Shown piece by piece: positions 24,664 through 33,142 of a stretch of 64,000 bases of DNA. The position numbers and the translations under genes are program-made. How positions within the stretch are numbered: the stretch's first letter is position 1; each line of letters opens with the position of its first letter. The DNA lies in assembly GCF_002498065.1 (NCBI RefSeq), contig NZ_DAFZ01000109.1, positions 1 through 64,000 of the forward strand, read 5' to 3'. The notes under the pieces were generated by a model. The model was not told the origin of the DNA. It ran no database searches and worked only from the letters and a program-made list of their open reading frames with translations. This DNA comes from Methanoculleus sp. UBA208 (lineage in GTDB: Archaea > Halobacteriota > Methanomicrobia > Methanomicrobiales > Methanoculleaceae).

Positions 24664-25740
24664 TCATTCCCCGATGAGCCTCCGGACTGCCGCGGTGTTC
24701 CTCTCGAGATCCGCGTATGCCGCTGTTTCCGTCTCTCCGCAGCCAAAGACGCTCACGACGGCGTGGCCCTCCTCGAACTCGGTTCCGGGCCAGGGTATAT
24801 CGGCGATCCGGGGCGCAAGTGCAGAAAGATCGACGTCGAGACGCATATCCCGCTCCGCAAAGAGGATCCGCCGGACCGCGACCTGCCGCGGTGCAGGCAC
24901 CGCCGCCGGGATCACCCCGCGGCAGGCGTCCATGTGCATGGCAAAGACGCTCCTTTCGATCGCCATCTCGACCGTATCCAGGGTGGCCTGGAACCGGGGA
25001 TTGATCTCGATCGCCCAGGGTTTCTCGCCCGCCACAAAATCGATCCCGACCGAGCCCACGCACCCGCTTGCGGCAGCGATTTGCTCTGCCGCCGCGATCA
25101 TCTCCCCGGCAAGGGGATGGGAGAACGGGGTGAGCGACCCGGCAAACCCGTGCGCGGATTCCCCCTCGCCCCGCAGGAGCTGCCGGTTGACCGCGACGGC
25201 CCGCGCCCGCCGGCCGTCGGCGACGCAGGAGACGCTTGAGGGGACTCCGTCGACGAGGTGCTGTGCGATGTAGGGGACGTCCGGCCAGGCCTCCTCCCAC
25301 CGGCGGAGGTCTTCTGCGGTCCTCGCGACCGCGTTCCTCCATCCTCCCGCTCCCCGGCGCGGTTTGACCATCACCGGAAACCGATCGCTCGCTGCGAGCG
25401 GCGGGACCGGCACGTCCAGCCCCTCGAAGAACCGCTGGATCTCCAGTTTGTCGAGGAACCGCTCCACTTTCGCAGGCGGCGTGCCGTAGAGCGGGATCGT
25501 CGTCCCGACGGCCTCGGCGCCCGAGGCGACGACCAGCACGTCGACCGGGTGGCGGGAGGCGAGTTCGACGATCTTCTCCGGAAGTTCGGCGAGTTCGTCG
25601 AACGAGAGGCAGTCCTCCGTGTACCACCCGAGATCCTGGTCGCAGAAGTGGTCGACGGCGTAGACCGTGTAGCCGGCCCGGCGGGCCGACTGCGCCACGT
25701 GCCGCGTGGCGAACCCCGCAACCAGAACCCGGCCCGTCAC
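24664..25740 (-). CDS. ATP-grasp carboligase (COG2232-like)
   Basis: A 358-residue protein. The N-terminal Rossmann-like part is [20 protein letters not shown]. The ATP-grasp core has [13 protein letters not shown] (ATP-binding lysine and Gly loop) and the metal-binding [11 protein letters not shown]. It belongs to the predicted ATP-dependent carboligases near biotin carboxylase; related ATP-grasp ligases in methanogens act in methanofuran and other cofactor pathways, but the substrate here is unknown. GTG 25740 overlaps the stop of the Trm56 gene (GGTGACG), so it is the last gene of a three-gene unit: HTH, Trm56, ligase. Confidence 0.78.
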   Translation of the reverse strand: MTGRVLVAGFATRHVAQSARRAGYTVYAVDHFCDQDLGWYTEDCLSFDELAELPEKIVELASRHPVDVLVVASGAEAVGTTIPLYGTPPAKVERFLDKLEIQRFFEGLDVPVPPLAASDRFPVMVKPRRGAGGWRNAVARTAEDLRRWEEAWPDVPYIAQHLVDGVPSSVSCVADGRRARAVAVNRQLLRGEGESAHGFAGSLTPFSHPLAGEMIAAAEQIAAASGCVGSVGIDFVAGEKPWAIEINPRFQATLDTVEMAIERSVFAMHMDACRGVIPAAVPAPRQVAVRRILFAERDMRLDVDLSALAPRIADIPWPGTEFEEGHAVVSVFGCGETETAAYADLERNTAAVRRLIGE

Positions 25741-26273
25741 CGCTCCACCGTCTTCTTCCCGACCTTCGTTGGTTCGATCCGGATCTTCGCGTCCGGGTAC
25801 TCCCGGTTGAGCTCCTTCCCCTCGAAGAGGTGGTCGAGGAAGAGGGCGAGGCTCGAGATCTCGGAGTGGGGCTGGGTGGTCACCGAGACGTTGTAGTCGG
25901 CAAGTCCATAGATGTCGCCCGGGACCTTCTCCGCCCCCACCACGACGAGCACCCGCTCCTCGCCGCGGATCTCGTCGATGACGTCGGTCATCCGGAGCCC
26001 GTACATCGTGAGGTGGGCGACTTTGCCGCCGGCGGCCTTCCAGTCCTGGATGCACCGCCGCCACTTCACGTCGTTCTCCACGAAGAAGCCCCCTCCCCAC
26101 CGGGAGGCGACGTCCGTTATGCTCGTGACCACCCCGGGATCGTCTGCGGCGAGGTACATTCCACGGGCACCGAGCGCCCGAGCCGCGAGCCCGACGTGGG
26201 TAGTCACCCGCTGGTCGCGTTCGGGCCGGTGGCCTATCCGGAGCACGGCTACTTCGGGCATAGCCTTACTCAT
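25737..26273 (-). CDS. trm56: tRNA (cytidine(56)-2'-O)-methyltransferase
   Basis: A SPOUT-class enzyme that 2'-O-methylates C56 in the T loop of archaeal tRNA. Conserved stretches are [50 protein letters not shown] and [20 protein letters not shown], the last forming the knotted SAM site. Length (about 178 residues) is usual. ATG 26273 overlaps the stop of the upstream HTH gene in GATGAGTAA; ATG 26261, four codons on, begins exactly at the family's conserved first residues and is equally possible. The downstream ATP-grasp gene overlaps its stop codon. Confidence 0.9.
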   Translation of the reverse strand: MSKAMPEVAVLRIGHRPERDQRVTTHVGLAARALGARGMYLAADDPGVVTSITDVASRWGGGFFVENDVKWRRCIQDWKAAGGKVAHLTMYGLRMTDVIDEIRGEERVLVVVGAEKVPGDIYGLADYNVSVTTQPHSEISSLALFLDHLFEGKELNREYPDAKIRIEPTKVGKKTVER

Positions 26274-26547
26274 CTCTCCTTTTTGCCCTGACGACACCGT
26301 TCTCGATGACGAACGGCAGGTCATCCCTGGTGTGCCGGCACTGGCACTCGATCAGCGACTCCTGAATGGAGAGGAGGCGCACCGTCCCCTCTGCCTGCCG
26401 GACCAGGAGGTAACGCTCGAGACGCTCGAGCGACGCCGTCACCGCACCGGGCTCAAAACCAGTGGCTGCTACCAGGTCTTCGACCGTAATGCCGCCGGTT
26501 TCGGGAATCCGGTGATATACGGTCCAATCCAGATCTTCCTCACGCAC
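26266..26547 (-). CDS. Small winged-helix protein
   Basis: A 93-residue basic protein whose central region [39 protein letters not shown] reads as a winged helix-turn-helix. The tail [20 protein letters not shown] has two cysteines. A GTG at 26547 is the start. The gene overlaps trm56 by 8 bp and precedes it in the same unit, so it could regulate the operon or act with the tRNA enzymes. I know no characterised relative. Confidence 0.6.
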   Translation of the reverse strand: MREEDLDWTVYHRIPETGGITVEDLVAATGFEPGAVTASLERLERYLLVRQAEGTVRLLSIQESLIECQCRHTRDDLPFVIENGVVRAKRRDE

Positions 26548-26661
26548 ACCTATTCTTTTTTCCGGGCGGACCGATATAGTTATTCATGCACCGCCCGCAC
26601 CGTTCCGGCTCTGTAGGCCGGTATCCGGGCAGGGCTGCACGAGGTATGGTGGGAACCGAGT

Positions 26662-27054
26662 ATGGTCGATTATGTGGAACTGGCGGAACTTGCCGACAGG
26701 CTCTTTGAGGCGAGCGACGACGACGACGAACTTTTTGCCCGGATGCTGGATACGCTTGACGCGGAGACCCGGGGAGCGCTGCTCTCCTCCGACCTCCTCA
26801 ACGCGTACCAGGTCTTTTACTACTACTTCCGGGAAACGCCGGACGAGCTGACGAAGGAGCGGCTGCAGCTCCACGCGGCATCGGACCTCGCCCGGGGGAT
26901 CGTCATCGACGAGGTCGATATCTACGAGGTTGTCTTTTCACTGGAAGGCGGAGAGCCTGTCGTCCTCATCACCGACGGCGAGAACACGCTCGCACGGTTC
27001 GAAGGAGAGCAGGCATACACGGAGATGGTCAGGTACCTGGATGAGTCCCTTTAG
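26662..27054 (+). CDS. Conserved-looking hypothetical acidic protein
   Basis: A 130-residue strongly acidic soluble protein (LADRLFEASDDDDELFARML, then SDLLNAYQVFYYYFRETPDE and VVLITDGENTLARFEGEQAY). The N-terminal half looks helical, the C-terminal half beta-rich. Codon use and GC match its neighbours. I do not recognise the family. It stands alone, divergent from the trm56 unit, with a possible TATA element GATATAGTTATTC near 26570. Confidence 0.55.
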   Translation: MVDYVELAELADRLFEASDDDDELFARMLDTLDAETRGALLSSDLLNAYQVFYYYFRETPDELTKERLQLHAASDLARGIVIDEVDIYEVVFSLEGGEPVVLITDGENTLARFEGEQAYTEMVRYLDESL

Positions 27055-27078
27055 TGGTCCGTTTCGCCTAAAATTTCC

Positions 27079-27577
27079 GCTTTGTTGAAACCCTCTTCAG
27101 TTTCCATTCTTACCCTGCTGAGGCTGGTGCCGGGCCCGGCTTGTCCCCAGGATCGGCCTTTTTCTCGGGCCTGTCCTCATGCCGTGGACCGTGGTGGCCA
27201 GCGCATCTGACGATGCTCGAACTCCCGCCGTCCCGCCGGTCGTTTATCGCCATTGGGGGAACGACTGTCCGCAGGACAGGAGTTCGAGAAACCCAAAGGG
27301 TTTCGCTGTGGGGCCGACGGGGAGTACGAGCGAAGCGAGCTTGAGCACCGGAGGTGCAAGGGGGTCTCCCCCTCCCCTGTCTCCATCCCACAAGTAGACG
27401 TGTAACCCCACCCCGCCCGGCCTCCGGCCTCCTCAGACGCACCTGCGGTGCTCGAACTCCTGCCGTTCCGGCAGTCGTTCCCCGCCCCAGGGGCGGGGGC
27501 AGTCATGGCGATACCCGGTGGAAAGCCGTGCTCCGGAGTGTGACCATCGGGAGAGGCAGATCCGGGTTCAACAAAGC
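27079..27577. repeat. Hairpin-repeat module bounded by inverted repeats
   Basis: A gene-free module of about 500 bp. It is bounded by GCTTTGTTGAAACCC (27079-27093) and GGGTTCAACAAAGC (27564-27577), which are inverted copies differing by one base. Inside are several copies of a short unit: hairpin, TCGAACTCC, hairpin, GTCGTTT. The clearest is GCACCTGCGGTGC (27439-27451), TCGAACTCC (27452-27460), TGCCGTTCCGGCA (27461-27473), GTCGTTC (27474-27480). An inverted copy at 27260-27303 has stems CTGTCC/GGACAG and AAACCC/GGGTTT around GAGTTCGAG. Stem sequences differ between copies but still pair. CCGGTGGAAAGCCGTGC near 27514 also recurs at 45840. Confidence 0.75.
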
Positions 27578-27660
27578 CGAACGTTCCCCTGTTCTGCGGG
27601 AGGGCATAGCGCCCGCCCCCCACACGCCAAAATTCCTAACATAAAGTGACAAGATGCACT

Positions 27661-27775
27661 AGACCGGTGGTCTGCCAGAAACCCTGCGGGTTTCTTCAAC
27701 TCCTGCTCCGAAGCCTGATGGCTTCTCATGCTCCGTTCCGTTGGAACGTCGCACCCTACCGCCAGTCGTTTCCGG
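27661..27775. repeat. Second cluster of hairpin repeats at the UPF0280 3' end
   Basis: AGAAACCCTGCGGGTTTCT (27677-27695) is followed by TTCAACTCC, then GAAGCC/GGCTTC (from 27710), then GTTCCGTTGGAAC (27735-27747) and GTCG. A further GTCGTTT lies inside the last codons of the UPF0280 gene, so that gene's stop codon and final residues may have been supplied by the repeat. Confidence 0.6.
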
Positions 27776-28472
27776 CAGTGATCAGCCGTTCGTCGACGTT
27801 CGCCCGCACGATCGGCGGGAGATCCCCCCACCGGATCACCGCGTCATCGATGACGGCGAGCACGCCTAAAACACCGATCCCGGAGAGGCCGTCGAGGACC
27901 GAGGTGTCGTCCGCCGTGATCCGGTTGCAGATAGCCGTCGCCCAGGCGTCCGCGACGGCGACGTCGGTGGCAAAGACCGTCACGGCGTCGGCGGTGCCGA
28001 AACTGATGGACGGGCCCACCGTCGCCGACGAGGTGCAGATGCCGAGGATCTCATTCTGCGGCGGGAGCAGGAACGCAATCCGCCCGCTCAGGGGCGATGC
28101 TCCCGCATAGATGCCGATCTTCACCTCGCGATCGCTTGCAAGAGCAATGTCCCCCCCGTTGTCGACGAGGGCAAACGCCGCCCCGTCCTCGACCATGGCC
28201 TCCACGCCGGCCCAGGCTATCGCACCCGCCACCGCCGCCATGGGGCCGATCCCGGCCTCTGCCGCGGCCCGGGCCATGCGATCGGGGGTCCTCTCCGGGA
28301 TCTTCGGGATGTACGGCTCGAGCGTTGCCGCAAAATAGGGGTCCCGGGCGATCTGCCGCTCGACCTCCTGCCGGGCGGCCAGCATCCCGGATTTTGCCGC
28401 CTCGATCGCTCCGGGGTCCTCGGCGAGGATCGTCGTGATCGTCTGCCGGAACTCGAAATGCTCCCGGATCAT
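27756..28472 (-). CDS. UPF0280 (COG2122) protein of homocysteine biosynthesis
   Basis: A 238-residue protein of the ApbE-like UPF0280 family: REHFEFRQTITTILAEDPGA, then VEDGAAFALVDNGGDIALAS and GICTSSATVGPSISFGTADA. In Methanosarcina the homologous gene takes part, with COG1900 and NIL-ferredoxin proteins, in making homocysteine from aspartate semialdehyde and sulfide. All three are adjacent here in the order COG1900, NIL-ferredoxin, COG2122. ATG 28472 overlaps the stop of the ferredoxin gene (ATGA). The C-terminal codons run into a hairpin repeat (GTCGTTT), so the last few residues may differ from relatives. Confidence 0.85.
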   Translation of the reverse strand: MIREHFEFRQTITTILAEDPGAIEAAKSGMLAARQEVERQIARDPYFAATLEPYIPKIPERTPDRMARAAAEAGIGPMAAVAGAIAWAGVEAMVEDGAAFALVDNGGDIALASDREVKIGIYAGASPLSGRIAFLLPPQNEILGICTSSATVGPSISFGTADAVTVFATDVAVADAWATAICNRITADDTSVLDGLSGIGVLGVLAVIDDAVIRWGDLPPIVRANVDERLITAGNDWR

Positions 28473-28867
28473 CCCTGCTGCGAGAGGGCGCCGTGAGGGC
28501 ACGCCTGGATGCATTTGCCGCAGAGGACGCACCGCTCGGATTTCACCCGGAGACGCCACTCTTCGTCGAAGGAGAAGACCTCCTGGGGGCAGATGCTGAT
28601 GCAGGCCCCGCAGTCGACGCACTCCTCCTCGTCGCGGACGACGGCGTTCTCCATCACGCGGACCGTGACCCCCATCTCCTCGAGGCGCTGCCGGACCAGG
28701 TCGGCGTCCTTATCCGGGATGTCGATCAGCATCTCGCCAGCCATCGAATCGATGTTGGCCTTCTCGACGTTGACGAGGACGCCGGTCTCCGTCACCACCC
28801 GGGCGATCACCGGTTCTCTCCCCGGGTCGTGCTGTCCCCTCCGGGAGAACGCCAGCAGGAGTTTCAT
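28469..28867 (-). CDS. NIL domain-4Fe-4S ferredoxin
   Basis: A 132-residue protein. Residues 15-75 form a NIL domain (VEKANIDSMAGEMLIDIPDK) and residues 78-130 hold two [4Fe-4S] motifs, CVDCGACISICP and CVLCGKCIQACP. Its homologue works with the COG1900 enzyme in persulfide transfer during homocysteine synthesis in methanogens, probably supplying electrons or handling sulfur. It overlaps both neighbours by 4 bp (ATGA at each junction), so the three genes form one tightly coupled operon. Confidence 0.9.
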   Translation of the reverse strand: MKLLLAFSRRGQHDPGREPVIARVVTETGVLVNVEKANIDSMAGEMLIDIPDKDADLVRQRLEEMGVTVRVMENAVVRDEEECVDCGACISICPQEVFSFDEEWRLRVKSERCVLCGKCIQACPHGALSQQG

Positions 28868-30372
28868 CGCCGCCGCCTCCCGCCGAAGAGCTTTCCGAGA
28901 TCGATCGCCGAGAGGATGCCGACCACCCGGTTCGTCGCGTCAACCACGGGAAGCGCGCTGATGTTGTTTTGCTCCAGTTTCCGGGCGGCGATGTCCACCG
29001 GCTCGTCGGCTGTCGTCTTGATCACCTTCCGGGTCATGATGTCCTTCACCTGCCGCAGCCTCCCGTCCGTCACCACTGCCTTCGAGACGTCGTAGGTGGT
29101 GATGATCCCGACCAGCGTGCCGTTCCCATCGAGGACCGGGAGATGGTTCGTCTCGTCCCGCAGAAGCCGCTTTGCCGCCACCCGGATCTCCTCGTCTTCC
29201 GTGATGCTGATCACCTGCCGGTTCATGATGTCGCGGACGCGGGGGGTGACGGCCGTCTCCCGCATGGGCTTTGAGCGCTTTGCCGGGTCGATCCGCCGGG
29301 TGGGAAGTGCAAGTTCCATCTTCCCCGCCTCAATCCAGGCCTTCAGTTCCTGTGCCACCGCCCGTGCCTGCCGGTAGCTGGAGAGCGACGACGTCCGGAC
29401 GGTCTCGCCGCCGATCTCGACGGACCCGCTCCTTAAGTCGGCGTAACTGACCGTTGCGAGCGACGGCCGGTCCCGCCGGGGCGTGCCGAAATCGATGATG
29501 TCGGTCAGGATATCCTCGTCCCGCACTGCGGTGCTCCGGACGATCCCGGTATCGAGCACCGGTATCGGGATGCCGACGCCGACATACATCGTCACGCCGT
29601 AGCCGTTCATCACCGCGGCGCGCAGGAACTCCTGCCGCATCTGCTTCATGTCCCCGGCGACCATCAGGTTCCCGAATCCGCCGCCCGCCGAGTGCTGGGT
29701 GCCTTCTCCGACGATCATGCCCTCTCCCCCGGCAAGGAAGATCGGGACGCCGCTCCCGATGACCCGGAAGCCGGGGTCGTTTGCGAGCGGCGAGAGGGTT
29801 CCTGCGCCGGAGTAGGAGACGTTGCCGCACCGCGGGAGGAGCGTCCCCATGTAGGTGTTGAGTGTCCGGTCGGTGGCGTTCGAGGCTGCGTTGTAGCGCT
29901 GGAAGGCGTTTCTCGGGTTGACCATGACCGCCTGGTTCATGTCATCGAGCAGCAGTTCCGTCGTGATGCTCCGGCGCGGGTAGCAGTCGGTCCCGCGGGA
30001 GGTTGCCCGCAGTTCGACGGTGCCCCCTGCCACGAGTTCTTCGAGGACGTGGGCGCCGCCGTAGAGGTGGTCTTTGGACTCGGCCTCCTCTGTTGCGCCC
30101 AGGTAGGCGTCGACCGCCGCGATTCCTGCATATGCTTCAACGTCGTTGAGCCAGACGCGCTCCATCCGGATGGGGGGGTCGGCGTGCCCGAAGTTGAAGA
30201 AGGCACCGGTAGAGCACATTGCCCCGAACGTCCCGGTCGTGACGACGTCGACCTCCGCCAGTGCCCCTTCCTCTCCCAGCTCGTCGACGATGCCCGGCAT
30301 CTCTTCGGCGGTAACGATTCGTGCAGTACCGTCGCGTATCCGGGCATTGATGAGGTCGAGGGACTTTTCCAT
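28864..30372 (-). CDS. Homocysteine biosynthesis protein, DUF39/COG1900 with CBS pair
   Basis: A 502-residue protein. Residues 1-370 form the DUF39 domain, L-aspartate semialdehyde sulfurtransferase in methanogens, with cysteine-bearing motifs VTTGTFGAMCSTGAFF, GTDCYPRR and LLPRCGNVSYSGAG. Residues 385-500 are two CBS domains (VRDIMNRQVISITEDEEIRV and VKDIMTRKVIKTTADEPVDI), which often bind adenosyl ligands and could give feedback control by SAM, an inference. ATG 30372 lies about 25 bp from a TATA box, so the mRNA should be leaderless. First gene of the three-gene operon. Confidence 0.9.
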   Translation of the reverse strand: MEKSLDLINARIRDGTARIVTAEEMPGIVDELGEEGALAEVDVVTTGTFGAMCSTGAFFNFGHADPPIRMERVWLNDVEAYAGIAAVDAYLGATEEAESKDHLYGGAHVLEELVAGGTVELRATSRGTDCYPRRSITTELLLDDMNQAVMVNPRNAFQRYNAASNATDRTLNTYMGTLLPRCGNVSYSGAGTLSPLANDPGFRVIGSGVPIFLAGGEGMIVGEGTQHSAGGGFGNLMVAGDMKQMRQEFLRAAVMNGYGVTMYVGVGIPIPVLDTGIVRSTAVRDEDILTDIIDFGTPRRDRPSLATVSYADLRSGSVEIGGETVRTSSLSSYRQARAVAQELKAWIEAGKMELALPTRRIDPAKRSKPMRETAVTPRVRDIMNRQVISITEDEEIRVAAKRLLRDETNHLPVLDGNGTLVGIITTYDVSKAVVTDGRLRQVKDIMTRKVIKTTADEPVDIAARKLEQNNISALPVVDATNRVVGILSAIDLGKLFGGRRRR

Positions 30373-30390
30373 GAACGTATATTCATTTTG

Positions 30391-30403
30391 GAATATTTAT
30401 AGG
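30391..30403 (-). promoter_or_regulatory. TATA box of homocysteine operon
   Basis: On the minus strand CCTATAAATATTC is centred 25 bp upstream of ATG 30372. The surrounding 60 bp are strongly AT-rich. This predicts leaderless transcription of the operon. Confidence 0.6.
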
Positions 30404-30516
30404 TGTTGATTATTACTTTAGGTAATATTGTGCGGGGGTACGCAGGCATTCGGGCAGGGTCGATCCGGTGTAGCCTTCAAAAGATGCGCATCAGGCGTTT
30501 CTTCCCATTCGGGCCG

Positions 30517-30522
30517 AAAAAA
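30517..30522 (-). terminator. Oligo-T terminator of PEGA protein gene
   Basis: Six A on the plus strand (T6 on the minus strand) lie about 20 bp beyond the stop of the PEGA gene. This is the oligo-T type of archaeal terminator. Confidence 0.45.
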
Positions 30523-30541
30523 GAGGTGGGGTTTTCCGCGT

Positions 30542-31840
30542 TCAGTCCCGCCTGTGCAGGGCAACGACGAGGCCGAGGATGCCGAGCGCCCCCACCACGG
30601 CAAAGGGCGCTACGCCCGCGTGGGGTGCCTGGGTCGGCACGGGCGAGAGCGAGGCTGAGGCCGAGGCGGTGCTTCCGGCACCGACCTGGACGCTGGTCGA
30701 CCAGTCGCTGTAACCGCCGAGCGCCACCCTGACCGCGTGGGTGCCGGTGGAAATGCCGTCGACGGTCAGCGGGGTGATGCCCTTATAGGCGTTGTCGATG
30801 TAGACCTCGGCCCCCGACGGGGAGGAGGTGACCGAGATCGAGCCCGTCGAGGTCGACTGGCCGGGCTGGAGCGTCGCGGTGACGTGGCTCGTTGTCGCCC
30901 CGCTGACGACGACCCCTGTCGTGTAGTCCTGGTAGCCGGAAAGGGCTACCCTGACGGTATGGGAGCCGACCACGACGTTCGAGATCGTGTACACTCCGGC
31001 CGAGGGGGTCTTGCCCTGGTACTTGTCGTCAAGGAAGACGTCTGCCCCTGCCGGGTAGGAGACCACGTCGATAGCGCCGGTGGTCTCGGAGGGAACGGCC
31101 GTCAGGTAAGCGTTGACGTAACTGGTCACACCGGGGCTCACGGTCACGGTCGACTTCCAGCCGTAGTAGCCGGAAAGGTCGAGCTCGAGGTTGTGCTTCG
31201 CGGCCGAGACGCTCGTGAGCGTCAGGGGCGTCCGGCCCTTATAGACGCCGTCCATGTAGACGTACGCGCCGGAAGGGGAGGAAGTGACCTTGATCGACCC
31301 GTACTGCTCGATCGGGGTCAGGGTGAACTTGATGTTCGACTGCTGCCCCGCCTTGACCGTGACGGTGGCATAATCGGACTGGTAGCCCGAGTGATCGGCC
31401 TCAAGGGAGTAGGTGCCCGGGGAGAGGTCCTTGATCGTGAGCGGCGCAACGCCCCGGTAGTTCCCGTTCAGGTAGATTGCCGAACCCGAGGGGCTCGACG
31501 TGACGTAGATCGAGCCGGAGGTCTCGACCGGCTGCAGCGTCGCGTAAACGTCTACGGTCTGGCCTGCCGCGGGGCTCGAGGGCAGGCTGCCGGAGTACGA
31601 GTGGTAGCCGCTCTTCTCGACGCGGTAGGAGCTGTAGGGCGTCCCGGTGGAGTAGACCGGGACATCGAGCGATCCCCCGTACGTAGTGCCCTGGTACTGT
31701 CCGTCGAAGTACACGTCGGCACCGTCGACGTTGCAGTGGACGCGGTACCATCCTTCATCTCCCCCTATCTGTGCGGATACGGCAGGGATGCCGGCGCAGA
31801 TGACGAGGAGCGTCATTCCGATGATGAGAGTTCTCAACAT
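30542..31840 (-). CDS. PEGA-repeat surface protein
   Basis: A 432-residue exported protein. Residues 1-23 are a signal peptide (MLRTLIIGMTLLVICAGIPA). There follow five PEGA-type beta units, four with the core SSPSGAxVYxDxxYKGxTPL, at about residues 28, 105, 175, 245 and 330. A Ser/Pro linker and a C-terminal membrane helix (FAVVGALGILGLVVAL) ending in HRRD anchor it on the outer face. PEGA proteins are common in methanogen envelopes, where they probably bind polymer or other surface proteins. ATG 31840 is chosen because the signal peptide begins there. The near-identical DNA of the units favours recombination and length change. Confidence 0.88.
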   Translation of the reverse strand: MLRTLIIGMTLLVICAGIPAVSAQIGGDEGWYRVHCNVDGADVYFDGQYQGTTYGGSLDVPVYSTGTPYSSYRVEKSGYHSYSGSLPSSPAAGQTVDVYATLQPVETSGSIYVTSSPSGSAIYLNGNYRGVAPLTIKDLSPGTYSLEADHSGYQSDYATVTVKAGQQSNIKFTLTPIEQYGSIKVTSSPSGAYVYMDGVYKGRTPLTLTSVSAAKHNLELDLSGYYGWKSTVTVSPGVTSYVNAYLTAVPSETTGAIDVVSYPAGADVFLDDKYQGKTPSAGVYTISNVVVGSHTVRVALSGYQDYTTGVVVSGATTSHVTATLQPGQSTSTGSISVTSSPSGAEVYIDNAYKGITPLTVDGISTGTHAVRVALGGYSDWSTSVQVGAGSTASASASLSPVPTQAPHAGVAPFAVVGALGILGLVVALHRRD

Positions 31841-32056
31841 GATCCATCTCCGATAGACGATAAGCGAATATCGGGTTTTTCGGGGATAACTATTTCCATT
31901 TGATCTACCCATTCTCCTCGGCCTTTCGACGATATCGGGCCTTTTGCCCCAGAAAGAGATCAAAACGTCCTGTAACACGAACGTTCGCCCGGCCCGAACG
32001 GCCGCCGGCGCCCTCGTTCATCCTTTTTATCCGGGGACGTCTAAACGGGGTACTGC

Positions 32057-32767
32057 ATGGATATCCTGAGGTTCATCGCCGCACTGGAGCAGGTCGCTCC
32101 GCCCGAACTGGCCGAAGAATACGATGCCGGGAGGATCGGCCTCGTCGTCGAGGGGAAGGACGAGATCGAGACCGTCTGCTGTGCGCTCGATGCCACGCAG
32201 AAGGTCGTGGATGCCGCAGTTCTCGCCGGCGCCGATATGCTGGTCGTCCACCATACGCCCCTCTGGAGCCCGGTCACGGCGGTCAGGGGCCCGACGTCGC
32301 ACCTGCTCCGGGCACTCCTCTCCGCCGATATGAACCTCTACGTCATGCACACGAACTTCGACCATGCCGAGGGCGGGGTCAACGACGTCCTGGCATCAAG
32401 GCTCGGTCTTTCGCGGACGGAGCGGATGGCCGCCGGCCTCGTCGGCGACTGCTCCCTCGATGCCCGGGAGATCGCCCGCCGCCTCCCCGGCGGGGGGATC
32501 CGGGTTTACGGGGAAACCGGGACGATCCGGCGGCTCGCCGTCGTGGGGGGGAGCGGGTTCGATCCCGACCTGATCGGGGAGGCCGTCGACCTCGGGGCGG
32601 AAGCGTTCCTCTCGGCGGAACTCAAGCACAGCACGGCCCGTGCATCGCCCATACCCTGCCTCGAAGCCACCCACTACGCGCTCGAGGCCCCTGCCATGGA
32701 AGTTCTCGCGTCCCGCATGGGGTGGCATTATATCCCTGATCCGCCACACGTAGTGGTAGTTCCATGA
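32057..32767 (+). CDS. Nif3-like dinuclear metal-centre protein
   Basis: A 236-residue protein of the NIF3/DUF34 family. Metal-ligand motifs are DMLVVHHTPLW (His-His), VMHTNFDHAEGGVND and FLSAELKHSTARA. Nif3 proteins bind two metals and have been called GTP cyclohydrolase I type 2 homologues; their true function is unsettled. A TATA-like TTTTTAT centred near 32029 lies 28 bp before the ATG. The SWIM gene overlaps its stop by 4 bp (ATGA). Confidence 0.87.
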   Translation: MDILRFIAALEQVAPPELAEEYDAGRIGLVVEGKDEIETVCCALDATQKVVDAAVLAGADMLVVHHTPLWSPVTAVRGPTSHLLRALLSADMNLYVMHTNFDHAEGGVNDVLASRLGLSRTERMAAGLVGDCSLDAREIARRLPGGGIRVYGETGTIRRLAVVGGSGFDPDLIGEAVDLGAEAFLSAELKHSTARASPIPCLEATHYALEAPAMEVLASRMGWHYIPDPPHVVVVP

Positions 32768-33081
32768 GGGGCATCTGGCAGAGGATCGAGCGGGACCGGG
32801 CGCTGACGCCGGAGTTCCGCACCTGCATCGAGCGTGTCTACGGGGAGCGGGGAAGAAAAGCGCTCGAAGCCGTCGACGAAGGGCAGGTAAAACGTTACCG
32901 CGACTTCTTCATCGTTGTGGGCCGGAGCAACGAGTATATCGTCGAAGGCGACTTCTGCACCTGCAGCGACTTTCTCTTCCGGGGACGCGAATGCTGGCAC
33001 ATCCTTGCGGTACGCATCGCCGAGCGGACGGGATTATATGAATCCTACGACCTCTGGTACCAGGACACCTGGAAACCTTGA
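32764..33081 (+). CDS. SWIM zinc-finger protein
   Basis: A 105-residue protein with a SWIM zinc finger at residues 65-85: DFCTCSDFLFRGRECWHILA gives the C-x-C-xn-C-x-H ligand set. The rest is helical. SWIM fingers bind DNA or proteins and occur in archaea as small single-domain proteins. Its ATG overlaps the nif3 stop, so both are one transcript. It could link the Nif3 protein to a nucleic-acid role. Confidence 0.75.
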   Translation: MRGIWQRIERDRALTPEFRTCIERVYGERGRKALEAVDEGQVKRYRDFFIVVGRSNEYIVEGDFCTCSDFLFRGRECWHILAVRIAERTGLYESYDLWYQDTWKP

Positions 33082-33107
33082 ACAATCTGCACAAACAACT
33101 ATATCGG

Positions 33108-33116
33108 TCACAATCA
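33108..33116 (+). promoter_or_regulatory. TATA box of alaS
   Basis: AACTATATC lies about 30 bp before ATG 33143. The upstream 60 bp are AT-rich. A very short or absent leader is expected. Confidence 0.45.
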
Positions 33117-33142
33117 TACCAATTTATGCTGCGTGATTTTCA

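Noticed and set aside
27079..27775. CRISPR array
   Set aside because: The repeats are not evenly spaced, differ in stem sequence, lie in both orientations and have no unique spacers. No cas genes are near.
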